A DNA stretch of 64,000 nucleotides from Novilysobacter_A longmucuonensis. Lineage in GTDB: Bacteria > Pseudomonadota > Gammaproteobacteria > Xanthomonadales > Xanthomonadaceae. Position 1 is the stretch's first letter; each line of letters opens with the position of its first letter. The notes beneath the pieces were generated by a model. That model searched no databases. It was not told the DNA's origin and worked only from the letters and a program-made list of their open reading frames with translations. Location of the stretch: assembly GCF_046600735.1 (NCBI RefSeq), contig NZ_JBJMAW010000001.1, positions 124,001-188,000 of the forward strand, given 5' to 3'. Positions 23,146 to 31,215 of this stretch are shown one piece after another. The position numbers and the translations under genes were made by a program.

Positions 23146-24723
23146 ATGAGCCAAGCCAACCCCGGGACCGCGCCGCGCGGCCTGGTCACCCGTTTTCTCG
23201 ATGGCGTCGAGCGTGCCGGCAACAAGCTGCCCGATCCGGCGATGCTGTTCCTGATCCTGATGCTGGCGGTGTGGGCGCTCTCGGCGCTGCTGGCCAACGT
23301 GAGTTTCAGCGAGGTCGACCCGCGCAGCGGCGAGGCGATCGTGATCAACAACCTGCTCGCCGGCGGCAGCGTCGCGGCGTTTATGGCCACGATGGTCGCC
23401 ACCTTCGTCAATTTCGCGCCGCTGGGCGTGGTGCTGGTGGCGATGATGGGCCTGGGTGTGGCCGAGCACACCGGTTTCATCAATGCCGCGCTGCGATCGA
23501 TCCTGTCGGTCACCCCGAAGATGCTGCTGACCCCGGTACTGGTGGCGGTCGGCATCCTGAGTCATGTCGCGGTGGACGCCGGTTACGTGCTGGTGATCCC
23601 GCTGGGCGCGGTGATCTTCTATGCCGCCGGTCGGCATCCGCTGGCAGGCATCGCGGCGGCATTCGCGGGAGTGTCGGGCGGTTTCTCCGCGACGCTGATC
23701 GTGCCCTCCAGCCTGGATCCGTTGCTCGCCGGGCTGACCCAGGAGGCCGGGCACATCCTCGATGCGGGCCTGACGGTCAATCCGCTCAACAACTACTTCT
23801 TCACCACCGCCTCGTGCGTGCTGATCATCCTGGTCGGCTGGTTCCTCACCGACCGGGTGATCGAACCGCGCCTGCGCAACACCGAAGTCGACGGCGACAT
23901 GAGCGAGATGCCGCGGATGGACGCGCTGGGCCCGCGCCAGCGCCGCGGCCTGCTGGTGTCGGTGCTGGCGATGGCGGCCGGCGCGCTGGTGCTGTTGCTG
24001 ACCGCGTTGCCCGAAGCCTCGGCCTGGCGCGCGCCGGCCGCTGCGGTCGGACCGGGCGAGAACTCGTTGCTGGTCAGCGCCGCACCGCTGATGCAGTCGA
24101 TCGTGGCACTGATCTTCGTGTTCTTCCTGATCCCCGGCGTGGTGTACGGCTACGTCGCCGGCACCGTCAAGTCGCACCGCGACGTCATCGGCGGGATGAG
24201 CAAGACGATGAGCGCGATGGGCTACTACATCGTCATGGCGTTCTTCGCCGCGCAATTCATCTATGCCTTCGCGCAGAGCAACCTCGGCGCGCTGATCGCG
24301 ATCAAGGGCGCCAACTGGCTGCAGGCGATGGGTTTCCCGATGGGTCTGACCATCATCGGCATCGTGCTGCTGTCGGGGTTGGTCAACCTGATGGTCGGGT
24401 CGGCCTCGGCCAAGTGGGCGCTGATCGGCGCAATCATGGTGCCGATGCTGATGCAGCTGGGCGTGTCGCCGGACCTGACCCAGGCGGCGTACCGCGTCGG
24501 CGATTCCTCGACCAACATCATCACCCCGCTGATGCCGTACTTCCCGTTGATCGTGGTGTTCTGCCAGCGCTACGTGAAGTCGGCCGGCATCGGCACGCTG
24601 CTGGCGCTGATGCTGCCGTTCTCGGTCACCCTGCTGGTGCTATGGACCGCGTTCCTGCTGGGTTTCTGGGCACTGGGCGTGCCGCTGGGGGTGGATTCAA
24701 GCTACGTGTATCCGGCCGGTTGA
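23146..24723 (+). CDS. abgT: AbgT-family transporter
   Basis: A 525-residue inner-membrane protein with about 12 predicted helices. Family motifs include DGVERAGNKLPDPAMLFLILM near the start, GFINAALRSILS, and a late GSASAKWALIGAIMVPMLM followed by the DSSTNIITPLMPYFP segment. AbgT transporters were first described for p-aminobenzoyl-glutamate uptake; some export sulfonamides or antimetabolites using a cation gradient. The start ATG lies after GGGGAG. It stands alone between kynA and a POT transporter. Confidence 0.9.
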   Translation: MSQANPGTAPRGLVTRFLDGVERAGNKLPDPAMLFLILMLAVWALSALLANVSFSEVDPRSGEAIVINNLLAGGSVAAFMATMVATFVNFAPLGVVLVAMMGLGVAEHTGFINAALRSILSVTPKMLLTPVLVAVGILSHVAVDAGYVLVIPLGAVIFYAAGRHPLAGIAAAFAGVSGGFSATLIVPSSLDPLLAGLTQEAGHILDAGLTVNPLNNYFFTTASCVLIILVGWFLTDRVIEPRLRNTEVDGDMSEMPRMDALGPRQRRGLLVSVLAMAAGALVLLLTALPEASAWRAPAAAVGPGENSLLVSAAPLMQSIVALIFVFFLIPGVVYGYVAGTVKSHRDVIGGMSKTMSAMGYYIVMAFFAAQFIYAFAQSNLGALIAIKGANWLQAMGFPMGLTIIGIVLLSGLVNLMVGSASAKWALIGAIMVPMLMQLGVSPDLTQAAYRVGDSSTNIITPLMPYFPLIVVFCQRYVKSAGIGTLLALMLPFSVTLLVLWTAFLLGFWALGVPLGVDSSYVYPAG

Positions 24724-25023
24724 GGACCAGGCGGCGCGGGCGAGCCATGAGTTCGCCATCTGAGCTCGCCATCGCGCCGCCGCCGGCTTTCGATCGCATC
24801 GGCGGGCCGGCGGTGGGCCACGGCTGAAACATGAATGGCCGGCCGCGAGCCGCCCTCTGCGCCGGGGAGCGTCATGTTGCACTGCCGCAATACGGTGCCG
24901 GTTTGACTAGGCCGTCACGCAACGGTTACACCTTGCCGTCGTTTCCGCGCCGACCGGCGTCGGGCGACATGATCCGCACCGTCCACGGCCGCCTCGAGGC
25001 GGGCCTCCAGGAGTCAATCACGC
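24724..25023. other. 300-base spacer, no supported gene
   Basis: The spacer holds AT-richer stretches such as cgcaacggttacaccttg, which may belong to the promoter of the downstream peptide transporter, and a CCAGGAG ribosome-binding site just before 25024. No open frame with a recognisable product is present. Confidence 0.45.
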
Positions 25024-26607
25024 ATGAGTTCCACTCCAGGTTCCTCCGTCGAAGAAGGCAAGACCTTCCTCGGCCACCCGCGCGGCCTGTACGTGCTGTT
25101 CTTCGCCGAAATGTGGGAGCGGTTCTCCTACTACGGCATGCGCGCGCTGCTGATCTTCTATCTCGTGCAGCACTGGTTGTTCTCCGACAGCGATGCCTCG
25201 GTCATCTACGGCGCCTACACCGCGCTGGTGTACATCACCCCGGTGGTCGGCGGATACCTTGCCGATCGATATCTGGGGCAACGCAAGGCGGTGTTGTTCG
25301 GCGCGGTCCTGCTGACGTTCGGCCATTTCCTGATGGCCTTCGAGGGCGATGGTGGCCAGGAGGGCGCGGCGATCAACGTCTTCTGGCTGGCGCTGTCGTT
25401 CATCATCGTCGGCTCGGGCTTCCTGAAAGCCAACATTTCGGTAATCGTCGGCCAGCTCTATTCGCGCACCGATGTCCGCCGCGACCCGGCCTACACGATC
25501 TTCTACGTGGGCATCAATTTGGGTGCCGCCCTGGGTGCGATCATCGCCGGCTGGCTCGGCCAGACCTACGGCTGGGCCTGGGGCTTCGGTGCGGCAGGCG
25601 TCGGCATGCTGCTGGGCCTGATCGTGTTCGTGATCGGCAAGCCGCTGCTGCTCGGCCGCGGCGAGTCGCGCGACCCGGCGCGGTTGGAAAGATCGGTGAT
25701 GGGGATCAAGTTCGAGTGGCTGCTGTACATCATCAGCTTCGCCGCGGTGGGCCTGGTATGGCTGCTGATCCAGTACCAGTCGCTGGTCGGCGGCCTGCTG
25801 ATGGGCGCCGGAGCGATCCTGGTCGGCTATGTGCTGTACACGGCGGTGTTCAAGCTGCCCAAACACGATCGCGACCGGATCTTTGCCGCGCTTTACCTGA
25901 TCTTCGGTTCGATCCTGTTCTGGGCCCTGTTCGAGCAGGCCGGCTCATCGCTGAACCTGTATACCGACCGCTCGGTGGACCGGGACATGTTCGGGGTCGA
26001 GGTGCCGGCCTCGGTGTTCCAGTCGATCAACGCGATCTACATCGTGTTGCTCGGGCCGCTGTTCGCGGCGCTATGGCTGTGGCTCGGGCGCCGCGGCATG
26101 GAGCCATCCGCGCCGGCCAAGTTCGGGCTGGGCATCATCCAGCTCGGTGCCGGCTTCCTGGTCCTGGTGGCCGGTGCGGCGGCCGCCGGACCCGGTGCCC
26201 TCACGCCGGTGTTGTTCATCTTCCTGATCTACCTGCTGCACACCACCGGTGAGCTCTGCCTGTCGCCGGTCGGGCTGTCGGCGATGAACCGCCTTTCGCC
26301 CGCGCACATGGCCAGCCTGATCATGGGCACTTGGTTCTTCGCCTCGGCGACCGGCAACTTCGCTGCCGGCCTGATCGCCGCGGCAACCGGGGCCGAAGGC
26401 GCCGGTCCGGAGCGGGTGACGGAGGTCTATTCCACGGTTGGCTGGACCGCGGTCGCGGTCGGCGTCGGCATGATCGTCATCTCGCCGCTGGTCAAGCGGC
26501 TCATGCACCTGGACACGCTGACCGACGAGGAGCCGGCGATGGCGGGGCAGCGCGAGATCGGCGAGCCCACGGCGGCCGGCATCCATATCGAGGATGAGCG
26601 CAGGTAG
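25024..26607 (+). CDS. proton-dependent oligopeptide transporter (POT/PTR family)
   Basis: A 527-residue major-facilitator transporter. The POT signature is FFAEMWERFSYYGMRALL in the first helix (the ExxERF-type motif, near residue 33), followed by about 13-14 helices. PTR-type motifs appear as FYVGINLGAALGAIIAG (the FYxxINxG motif) and later as ELCLSPVGLSAMN. It imports di- and tripeptides with protons. A terminator-like hairpin follows 25 bases after the stop. Confidence 0.93.
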   Translation: MSSTPGSSVEEGKTFLGHPRGLYVLFFAEMWERFSYYGMRALLIFYLVQHWLFSDSDASVIYGAYTALVYITPVVGGYLADRYLGQRKAVLFGAVLLTFGHFLMAFEGDGGQEGAAINVFWLALSFIIVGSGFLKANISVIVGQLYSRTDVRRDPAYTIFYVGINLGAALGAIIAGWLGQTYGWAWGFGAAGVGMLLGLIVFVIGKPLLLGRGESRDPARLERSVMGIKFEWLLYIISFAAVGLVWLLIQYQSLVGGLLMGAGAILVGYVLYTAVFKLPKHDRDRIFAALYLIFGSILFWALFEQAGSSLNLYTDRSVDRDMFGVEVPASVFQSINAIYIVLLGPLFAALWLWLGRRGMEPSAPAKFGLGIIQLGAGFLVLVAGAAAAGPGALTPVLFIFLIYLLHTTGELCLSPVGLSAMNRLSPAHMASLIMGTWFFASATGNFAAGLIAAATGAEGAGPERVTEVYSTVGWTAVAVGVGMIVISPLVKRLMHLDTLTDEEPAMAGQREIGEPTAAGIHIEDERR

Positions 26608-26631
26608 CATGCTGCTGCAGTCGAAGGACGG

Positions 26632-26663
26632 AACGGCGGCCCACTCGGCCGCCGTTTTCGTTT
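26632..26663 (+). terminator. intrinsic terminator of the peptide transporter
   Basis: A 10-bp stem, aacggcggcc / ggccgccgtt, with a 5-base loop, followed by ttcgttt. This is a good factor-independent terminator for the plus strand. Confidence 0.78.
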
Positions 26664-26679
26664 GCGGCTCTACGCTTTT

Positions 26680-26806
26680 GTAGGAGCGGCTTCAGCCGCG
26701 AAAGCCAGGTCGCGGCGCATTCGCCTGACATGCTGGTCAAGCGAGACGCGCCGAACTTCGGCAATGCGAACGATCGGTTCCGGTTCGCGGCTGAAGCCGC
26801 TCCTAC
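26680..26806. repeat. inverted pair of GTAG REP elements, family B (GCGGCT stem)
   Basis: The left unit, 26680-26700, is GTAG followed by gagcggcttcagccgcg; the right unit, 26786-26806, is its exact reverse complement. The TAG in the right GTAG (minus strand, 26803-26805) is the stop codon of the MarR gene, so the repeat supplies the end of a coding region. Other family B copies lie at 38786, 44620, 47445 and 54568-54636. Confidence 0.85.
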
Positions 26807-27285
26807 TTGGCCGGGCCCTGTCCGGCCTCGGCCTGCAGTTCCAGTTCGTCGAGGCGGTCGAGCAGGCGGAACAGCAGTTCGCGCTCGGCCGCGTCGATGC
26901 CGTCAAGCAGCCGCCGCTCGAAGGCCAGCGCCAGCGGTGCGATCTCGTCGTAGATGGTGTACCCGGCCCGGCTCAGCCGCAGCACCGAGCGCCGCCGGTC
27001 GTCGTCGTGCATCTCACGCAGCAGCCGGCCGGCGTCGACCATGCGCGACACCGCACGGCTGACCGCAACCTTGTCCATGGCGGTGCGCTGCGCGACCTCG
27101 TTGGCCGACAGGTCCGGGTAGCGGCCGAGCACCGCCATCACCCGCCACTCGGTCACGTTCAAGGAGAACCGCTCGGAATACACCTGCGCGATCGCGCTGC
27201 TGACGCGGTTGCTCAGCACCGACAGCCGGTAGGGCAGGAAGTGCTCGAGATCGAGCTCGGCGTGCGACGGCGTGCGGGTGTTCAT
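26803..27285 (-). CDS. MarR-family transcriptional regulator
   Basis: A 160-residue winged-helix regulator. The core SLNVTEWRVMAVLGRYPDLSANEVAQRT forms the helix-turn-helix entry, DKVAVSRAVSRMVDAG is the recognition helix, and DDDRRRSVLRLSRAG the wing. The start at 27285 gives the MNTRTPSHAELDLEHFLPYRL N-terminus. It is transcribed away from hpd, and a near-perfect 20-bp palindrome lies between the two starts, so it probably controls tyrosine catabolism, and perhaps itself. Its stop codon belongs to a REP element. Confidence 0.85.
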   Translation of the reverse strand: MNTRTPSHAELDLEHFLPYRLSVLSNRVSSAIAQVYSERFSLNVTEWRVMAVLGRYPDLSANEVAQRTAMDKVAVSRAVSRMVDAGRLLREMHDDDRRRSVLRLSRAGYTIYDEIAPLALAFERRLLDGIDAAERELLFRLLDRLDELELQAEAGQGPAK

Positions 27286-27298
27286 GTTGCGCTGTGCC

Positions 27299-27327
27299 TT
27301 GCCTATGGTTTCATGTGAAACTATAAC
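27299..27327 (+). promoter_or_regulatory. hpd promoter with a palindromic operator in its spacer
   Basis: A -35 element TTGCCT (27299-27304) and a -10 element TATAAC (27322-27327) are 17 bases apart. The palindrome atggtttca-tg-tgaaactat (27305-27324, 8 of 9 base pairs matched) fills this spacer exactly. A MarR dimer bound here would block RNA polymerase. The assignment of this site to the adjacent MarR protein is inference. Confidence 0.68.
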
Positions 27328-27400
27328 GACATTACGCGAGTCCTTCGCACAGCCGCACCTCCGCGTGCGGACGTCCCATGGCACAGCCCGGAGTTTCCCC

Positions 27401-28492
27401 ATGAGCGCCCAGCCCAACCTCGGCATGCAGGTCACCACCTTCGAGAACCCGCTCGGCATCGACGGTTTCGAGTTCGTCGAGTTCGCAGCGCCGCAGGGCC
27501 AGGCAGCGTTGCTGCACGACTACTTCGGCAAGATGGGTTTCACCGCGGTGCTCAAGCACAAGAGCCGCCCGATCACGGTGTACCGCCAGGGCGGGGTGAA
27601 CTTCCTGGTCAATGAAGACCCCGACAGCTTCGCCGCGGATTTCGCCCGCGCCCACGGCCCCAGCGCCTGCGGTTTCGCGATCCGCTTCAAGAAGCCGTCC
27701 AGCGAGGTATTCGAGACTGTCATCGGCAACGGCGGCGAGGCGATCACCGACAAGGCCCACAGCCGCGCGGTCGACGCGCCGGTGGTCAAGGGCATCGGCG
27801 ACTGCATGCTCTATCTGGTCGACCGCTACGGCGCCAACGGTTCGATGTACGAGGAGTTCGAGCCGCTGGCCGGCGCCGACCAGGACCCGGCCGGATTTGG
27901 CCTGACCTTCATCGACCACCTCACCCACAATCTGTATTTCGGCAACATGCAGAAGTGGTCGGACTACTACGAGCGGCTGTTCAACTTCCGCGAGATCCGC
28001 TACTTCGACATCAAGGGCGCCAAAACCGGCCTGGTATCCAAGGCGATGACCGCGCCGGACGGCATCGTGCGCATCCCGCTCAACGAGTCCAACGACCCCA
28101 AGAGCCAGATCAACGAGTACCTCGATGCGTACAAGGGCGAGGGCATCCAGCACATCGCCTGCTTCACCGATGATATCTACCAGACGGTAGAAGCGATGCG
28201 CGCGCAGGGTGTCGAGTTTCTCGACACCCCCGACACCTACTTCGAGGTGATCGACCAGCGCGTGCCCAACCACGGCGAGGACGTGCCGCGGCTGGCCAAA
28301 AACAAGATCCTGATCGACGCCGACGCCGAGACCAAGCAGCGCCTGCTGCTGCAGATATTCACCACCAATGCGATTGGCCCGATCTTCTTCGAGATCATCC
28401 AGCGCAAGGGCAACGAGGGATTCGGCGAAGGCAACTTCCAGGCGCTGTTCGAGAGCATTGAGCGCGACCAGATGAAGCGCGGGGTGTTGTAA
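27401..28492 (+). CDS. hpd: 4-hydroxyphenylpyruvate dioxygenase
   Basis: A 363-residue non-heme iron dioxygenase that converts 4-hydroxyphenylpyruvate to homogentisate in tyrosine breakdown. The iron ligands are visible: His 173 in FIDHLTHNLYFG, His 251 in QHIACFTDDIY and Glu 331 in IFFEIIQRKG. The N-terminal and C-terminal glyoxalase-fold halves are both complete. The start at 27401 follows GGAG; the open frame continues upstream but lacks conserved sequence. It is followed by hmgA about 130 bases downstream, separated by a long palindromic repeat. Confidence 0.96.
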   Translation: MSAQPNLGMQVTTFENPLGIDGFEFVEFAAPQGQAALLHDYFGKMGFTAVLKHKSRPITVYRQGGVNFLVNEDPDSFAADFARAHGPSACGFAIRFKKPSSEVFETVIGNGGEAITDKAHSRAVDAPVVKGIGDCMLYLVDRYGANGSMYEEFEPLAGADQDPAGFGLTFIDHLTHNLYFGNMQKWSDYYERLFNFREIRYFDIKGAKTGLVSKAMTAPDGIVRIPLNESNDPKSQINEYLDAYKGEGIQHIACFTDDIYQTVEAMRAQGVEFLDTPDTYFEVIDQRVPNHGEDVPRLAKNKILIDADAETKQRLLLQIFTTNAIGPIFFEIIQRKGNEGFGEGNFQALFESIERDQMKRGVL

Positions 28493-28501
28493 GGCTTTTT
28501 T

Positions 28502-28593
28502 GGACACGGATGAACACGGATAACCACGGATCAAGGCAAAAGCTTTCTTGAGTTGCTCTGCCTCATCCGTGTCTATCCGTGTAAGTCCGTGTC
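28502..28593. repeat. hairpin of phased cacggat-type units between hpd and hmgA
   Basis: The left arm has three copies of a (g)acacggat-type unit spaced about 11 bases (28502-28531); the right arm (28565-28593) has three reversed copies, atccgtgt. The centre is an unpaired loop of about 33 bases. Relatives occur at 37129-37237 and 47491-47590. Confidence 0.82.
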
Positions 28594-28623
28594 GAAACCG
28601 CTTTTTGTCCTGGGAGACCACGT

Positions 28624-29967
28624 TTGAACGGATACATGTCGGGCTTCGGCAACGAGTTCGCGACCGAGGCGATCCCCGGCACCTTGCCGGTCGGGCAGAA
28701 CTCGCCACAGAAGGTCGCGCACGGGTTGTACGCCGAGCAGCTATCGGGCACCGCGTTCACCGCGCCACGCGCTGAGAACCGGCGCAGCTGGCTGTACCGG
28801 ATACGCCCGGCGGCGATGCACGGCACCTTCGAGCCGTACCTGCAGCCGCGACTGCACAACGACTTCGACACCGGCCCGGTCTCGCCCGACCAGTTGCGCT
28901 GGAATCCGCTGCCACTCCAGCAGACCCCGGTCGATTTCATCGACGGGCTGTTCACCATGGGCGGCAACGGTTCGCCGCAGGCGCAGCACGGAGTCGGCAT
29001 CCACACCTATGCGGCCAACAAGTCGATGGACGGCCGCTTCTTCTACGACGCCGACGGCGAGCTGCTGATCGTGCCGCAGCTCGGCCGGCTGCATATCGCG
29101 ACCGAGCTCGGCGTGCTCGAGGTCGAGCCGCAGGAGATCGCGGTGATCCCGCGTGGCGTGCGGTTCCGGGTCGAGTTGCCGGATGTCGATGAGGCGCGCG
29201 ATGCACAGGGAGGTGCGAGTGTCGCGGGCGCAGGATGCGCAGGAGCGACCGGCTATATCTGCGAGAACTTCGGCGCACCGCTGCGGCTGCCCGACCTGGG
29301 GCCGATCGGCAGCAACGGCCTGGCCAACCCGCGTGATTTCCTCACTCCCAGCGCCGCCTACGAGGATCGCGAGGGGAAGTTCGAGCTGATCGGCAAGTTC
29401 CAGGGCCACCTGTGGCGCGCCGACATCGGCCACTCGCCGCTGGACGTGGTCGGCTGGCACGGCAACTACGCGCCGTACAAGTACGACCTGCGCCGCTTCA
29501 ATGCCATCGGCTCGATCAGCTTCGACCACCCCGACCCGAGCATCTTCCTGGTGCTGCACGCGCCCAGCGACACGCCGGGCACCAGCAACCTGGATTTCGT
29601 GATCTTCCCGCCGCGCTGGCTGGTCGCGCAGCACACCTTCCGGCCGCCGTGGTTCCACCGCAACATCGCCAGCGAGTTCATGGGGCTGATCTTTGGTGCC
29701 TACGACGCCAAGGCCGAGGGCTTCGTGCCCGGCGGCTGCTCGCTGCACAACTCGATGAGCGGCCACGGCCCGGATGCGGCGACGTTCGAGAAGGCCAGCC
29801 AGGCCGATCTCGCGCGACCCGACGTGGTCGAGAACACCATGGCATTCATGTTCGAGACCCGCGCGGTGATCCGGCCCACCGCGCAGGCGCTGCAGGCCGC
29901 GCACCGCCAGCGCGACTACCAGGCGTGCTGGGCCGGGCTGCGCAAGCACTTCGCTCCGGACGCCTGA
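28624..29967 (+). CDS. hmgA: homogentisate 1,2-dioxygenase with a Gly/Ala-rich insertion
   Basis: A 447-residue iron enzyme that opens homogentisate to maleylacetoacetate. The N-terminus YMSGFGNEFATEA is typical. The iron ligands lie in WFHRNIASEFMG (His and Glu) and in the C-terminal SMSGHGPDAATF. The start is a TTG at 28624 with GGGAG 9-10 bases upstream; an ATG four codons later is the alternative. Between the conserved VELPD and GYICENFG segments about 20 extra residues, rich in Gly and Ala (GGASVAGAGCAGATG), are inserted relative to the family as I know it. hpd lies upstream. Confidence 0.93.
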   Translation: MNGYMSGFGNEFATEAIPGTLPVGQNSPQKVAHGLYAEQLSGTAFTAPRAENRRSWLYRIRPAAMHGTFEPYLQPRLHNDFDTGPVSPDQLRWNPLPLQQTPVDFIDGLFTMGGNGSPQAQHGVGIHTYAANKSMDGRFFYDADGELLIVPQLGRLHIATELGVLEVEPQEIAVIPRGVRFRVELPDVDEARDAQGGASVAGAGCAGATGYICENFGAPLRLPDLGPIGSNGLANPRDFLTPSAAYEDREGKFELIGKFQGHLWRADIGHSPLDVVGWHGNYAPYKYDLRRFNAIGSISFDHPDPSIFLVLHAPSDTPGTSNLDFVIFPPRWLVAQHTFRPPWFHRNIASEFMGLIFGAYDAKAEGFVPGGCSLHNSMSGHGPDAATFEKASQADLARPDVVENTMAFMFETRAVIRPTAQALQAAHRQRDYQACWAGLRKHFAPDA

Positions 29968-30000
29968 GCGTTCGCCGCCGGAGGCATTGCCCCACGGCGC

Positions 30001-30405
30001 TCAGCGATCGCGCGGCTGCCCGTCCCGGGTCGCGCCATCCGCCACCGCCGACCCATCTTCGGCGGCTTCCGAAAGCGAAGCGGCGTCCGCTTCGGGTTGC
30101 TTCGGCCGCTGCTCCGGCGCGAGCCTGAGCGCGGCGCGTGCCATCAGGTGCGCGCTGATCGGCGCGGTGATGAACAGGAACAGGGTAATCAGGATCTCGC
30201 GCAGGCCCAGCCCGTCGCCGCGCAGCGCGTGGTAGCCGATCGAAGCGATCAGGATGCAGCCGACCCCCAGCGTGGTCGCCTTGGTCGGGCCGTGCAGGCG
30301 CTTGAAGAACTCCGAGAGCTTGACCAGCCCGAACGAGCCGACCAGCACGAAGAAGCTGCCGACCGCCAGCAGCGCCACCAGCGCGAGTTCGACGAGCAGG
30401 CTCAT
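30001..30405 (-). CDS. mrpG: Na+/H+ antiporter subunit G
   Basis: A 134-residue membrane subunit with three helices (about residues 4-24, 44-60 and 71-92) and the family motif KRLHGPTKATTLGVGCILIAS. It is the last gene of the Mrp operon. The C-terminal 30 residues are a charged, probably disordered tail (DAASLSEAAEDGSAVADGATRDGQ), longer than in typical MrpG (about 100-120 residues). Stop and start of the upstream gene are 13 bases apart. It acts with the other Mrp subunits in Na+ export. Confidence 0.9.
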   Translation of the reverse strand: MSLLVELALVALLAVGSFFVLVGSFGLVKLSEFFKRLHGPTKATTLGVGCILIASIGYHALRGDGLGLREILITLFLFITAPISAHLMARAALRLAPEQRPKQPEADAASLSEAAEDGSAVADGATRDGQPRDR

Positions 30406-30418
30406 GAGGGCATCCGGT

Positions 30419-30733
30419 TCATTCGACGATATCCCGCCGCAGCACGTACTTGCTGAGCATCACGGTGCCGACGAAACCGAGCATCGCGATGATCAGCGCG
30501 GCCTCGAAGTAGATCGACGATTTCAAGTGCATGCCGAACAGGATCAGCGCGGCGATGGTGTTCACGTACAGGGTGTCGAGCGCGAGGATGCGGTCGGGCA
30601 CGCCGGGGCCGCGCAGCAGGCGCCACAGGCTCAGCAGCATGGCCACACCAATCGCGTACAGCGCCACGACGACGGCGGTGTCGATCATGCCGGGTTGAGT
30701 CGCGCCTGTGACGATCATGCCTGTATGGATCAT
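30419..30733 (-). CDS. mrpF: Na+/H+ antiporter subunit F
   Basis: A 104-residue subunit with three transmembrane helices and the motif RGPGVPDRILALDTLYVNTIA. The start at 30733 overlaps the mrpE stop by ATGA; a second ATG at 30688 gives a more typical 89-residue protein and may be the true start. The end MLSKYVLRRDIVE is conserved. Confidence 0.9.
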   Translation of the reverse strand: MIHTGMIVTGATQPGMIDTAVVVALYAIGVAMLLSLWRLLRGPGVPDRILALDTLYVNTIAALILFGMHLKSSIYFEAALIIAMLGFVGTVMLSKYVLRRDIVE

Positions 30734-31215
30734 GGAAAGATCTCCTTCAACGGCGCCTCGTAGCGCGCCTTGATGATCGCCAGCATGTCCTCGGCGTCGG
30801 CCAGGTTGAAGCAGTGGATCAGCAGGTGGCGGCGGTCGTCGCTGAGTTCGGCCGACACCGTGCCCGGGGTCAGCGTGATGATGCTGGCCAAGGTGGTGAT
30901 GCCGTGGATGTTGCTCAGCTCCAGCGGCAGCCACAGGAAGGTCGGGGTCAGCACGCGCTCGGGCCCGAGGATGCGGCGAGCGACCTCGATGTTCGACAGC
31001 AGCATGTCCCACAGCACGCGCCGCGCCAGCACCAGGATCATCAGCGTGCGGCCGAAGCGGGCGCGCTCGGGCTGCAGCGCGCCGGCCAGCAGCGGCAACA
31101 GCAGCGCCAGAATCGCCGCCAGCGTCACCTGTCCGGCGCTGAAGTCGGCCACCAGCAACAGCCACAGCACGAATACCGCGACGCTCAAGGGCAGCGATGG
31201 CAGGAAACGCTTCAT
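30730..31215 (-). CDS. mrpE: Na+/H+ antiporter subunit E
   Basis: A 161-residue subunit with two N-terminal membrane helices and a conserved cytoplasmic part (ITLTPGTVSAELSDDRRHLLIHCF). It overlaps both neighbours by ATGA (with mrpD at 31212 and with mrpF at 30730), the coupling typical of Mrp operons. Confidence 0.93.
   Translation of the reverse strand: MKRFLPSLPLSVAVFVLWLLLVADFSAGQVTLAAILALLLPLLAGALQPERARFGRTLMILVLARRVLWDMLLSNIEVARRILGPERVLTPTFLWLPLELSNIHGITTLASIITLTPGTVSAELSDDRRHLLIHCFNLADAEDMLAIIKARYEAPLKEIFP

Noticed and set aside
20068..24255. A minus-strand open frame of almost 1400 codons covering the sugar dehydrogenase, kynA and abgT genes
   Set aside because: It lies wholly antisense to three well-supported genes, its translation is a His/Gln/Arg-rich string without domains, and such frames are expected at this GC content.
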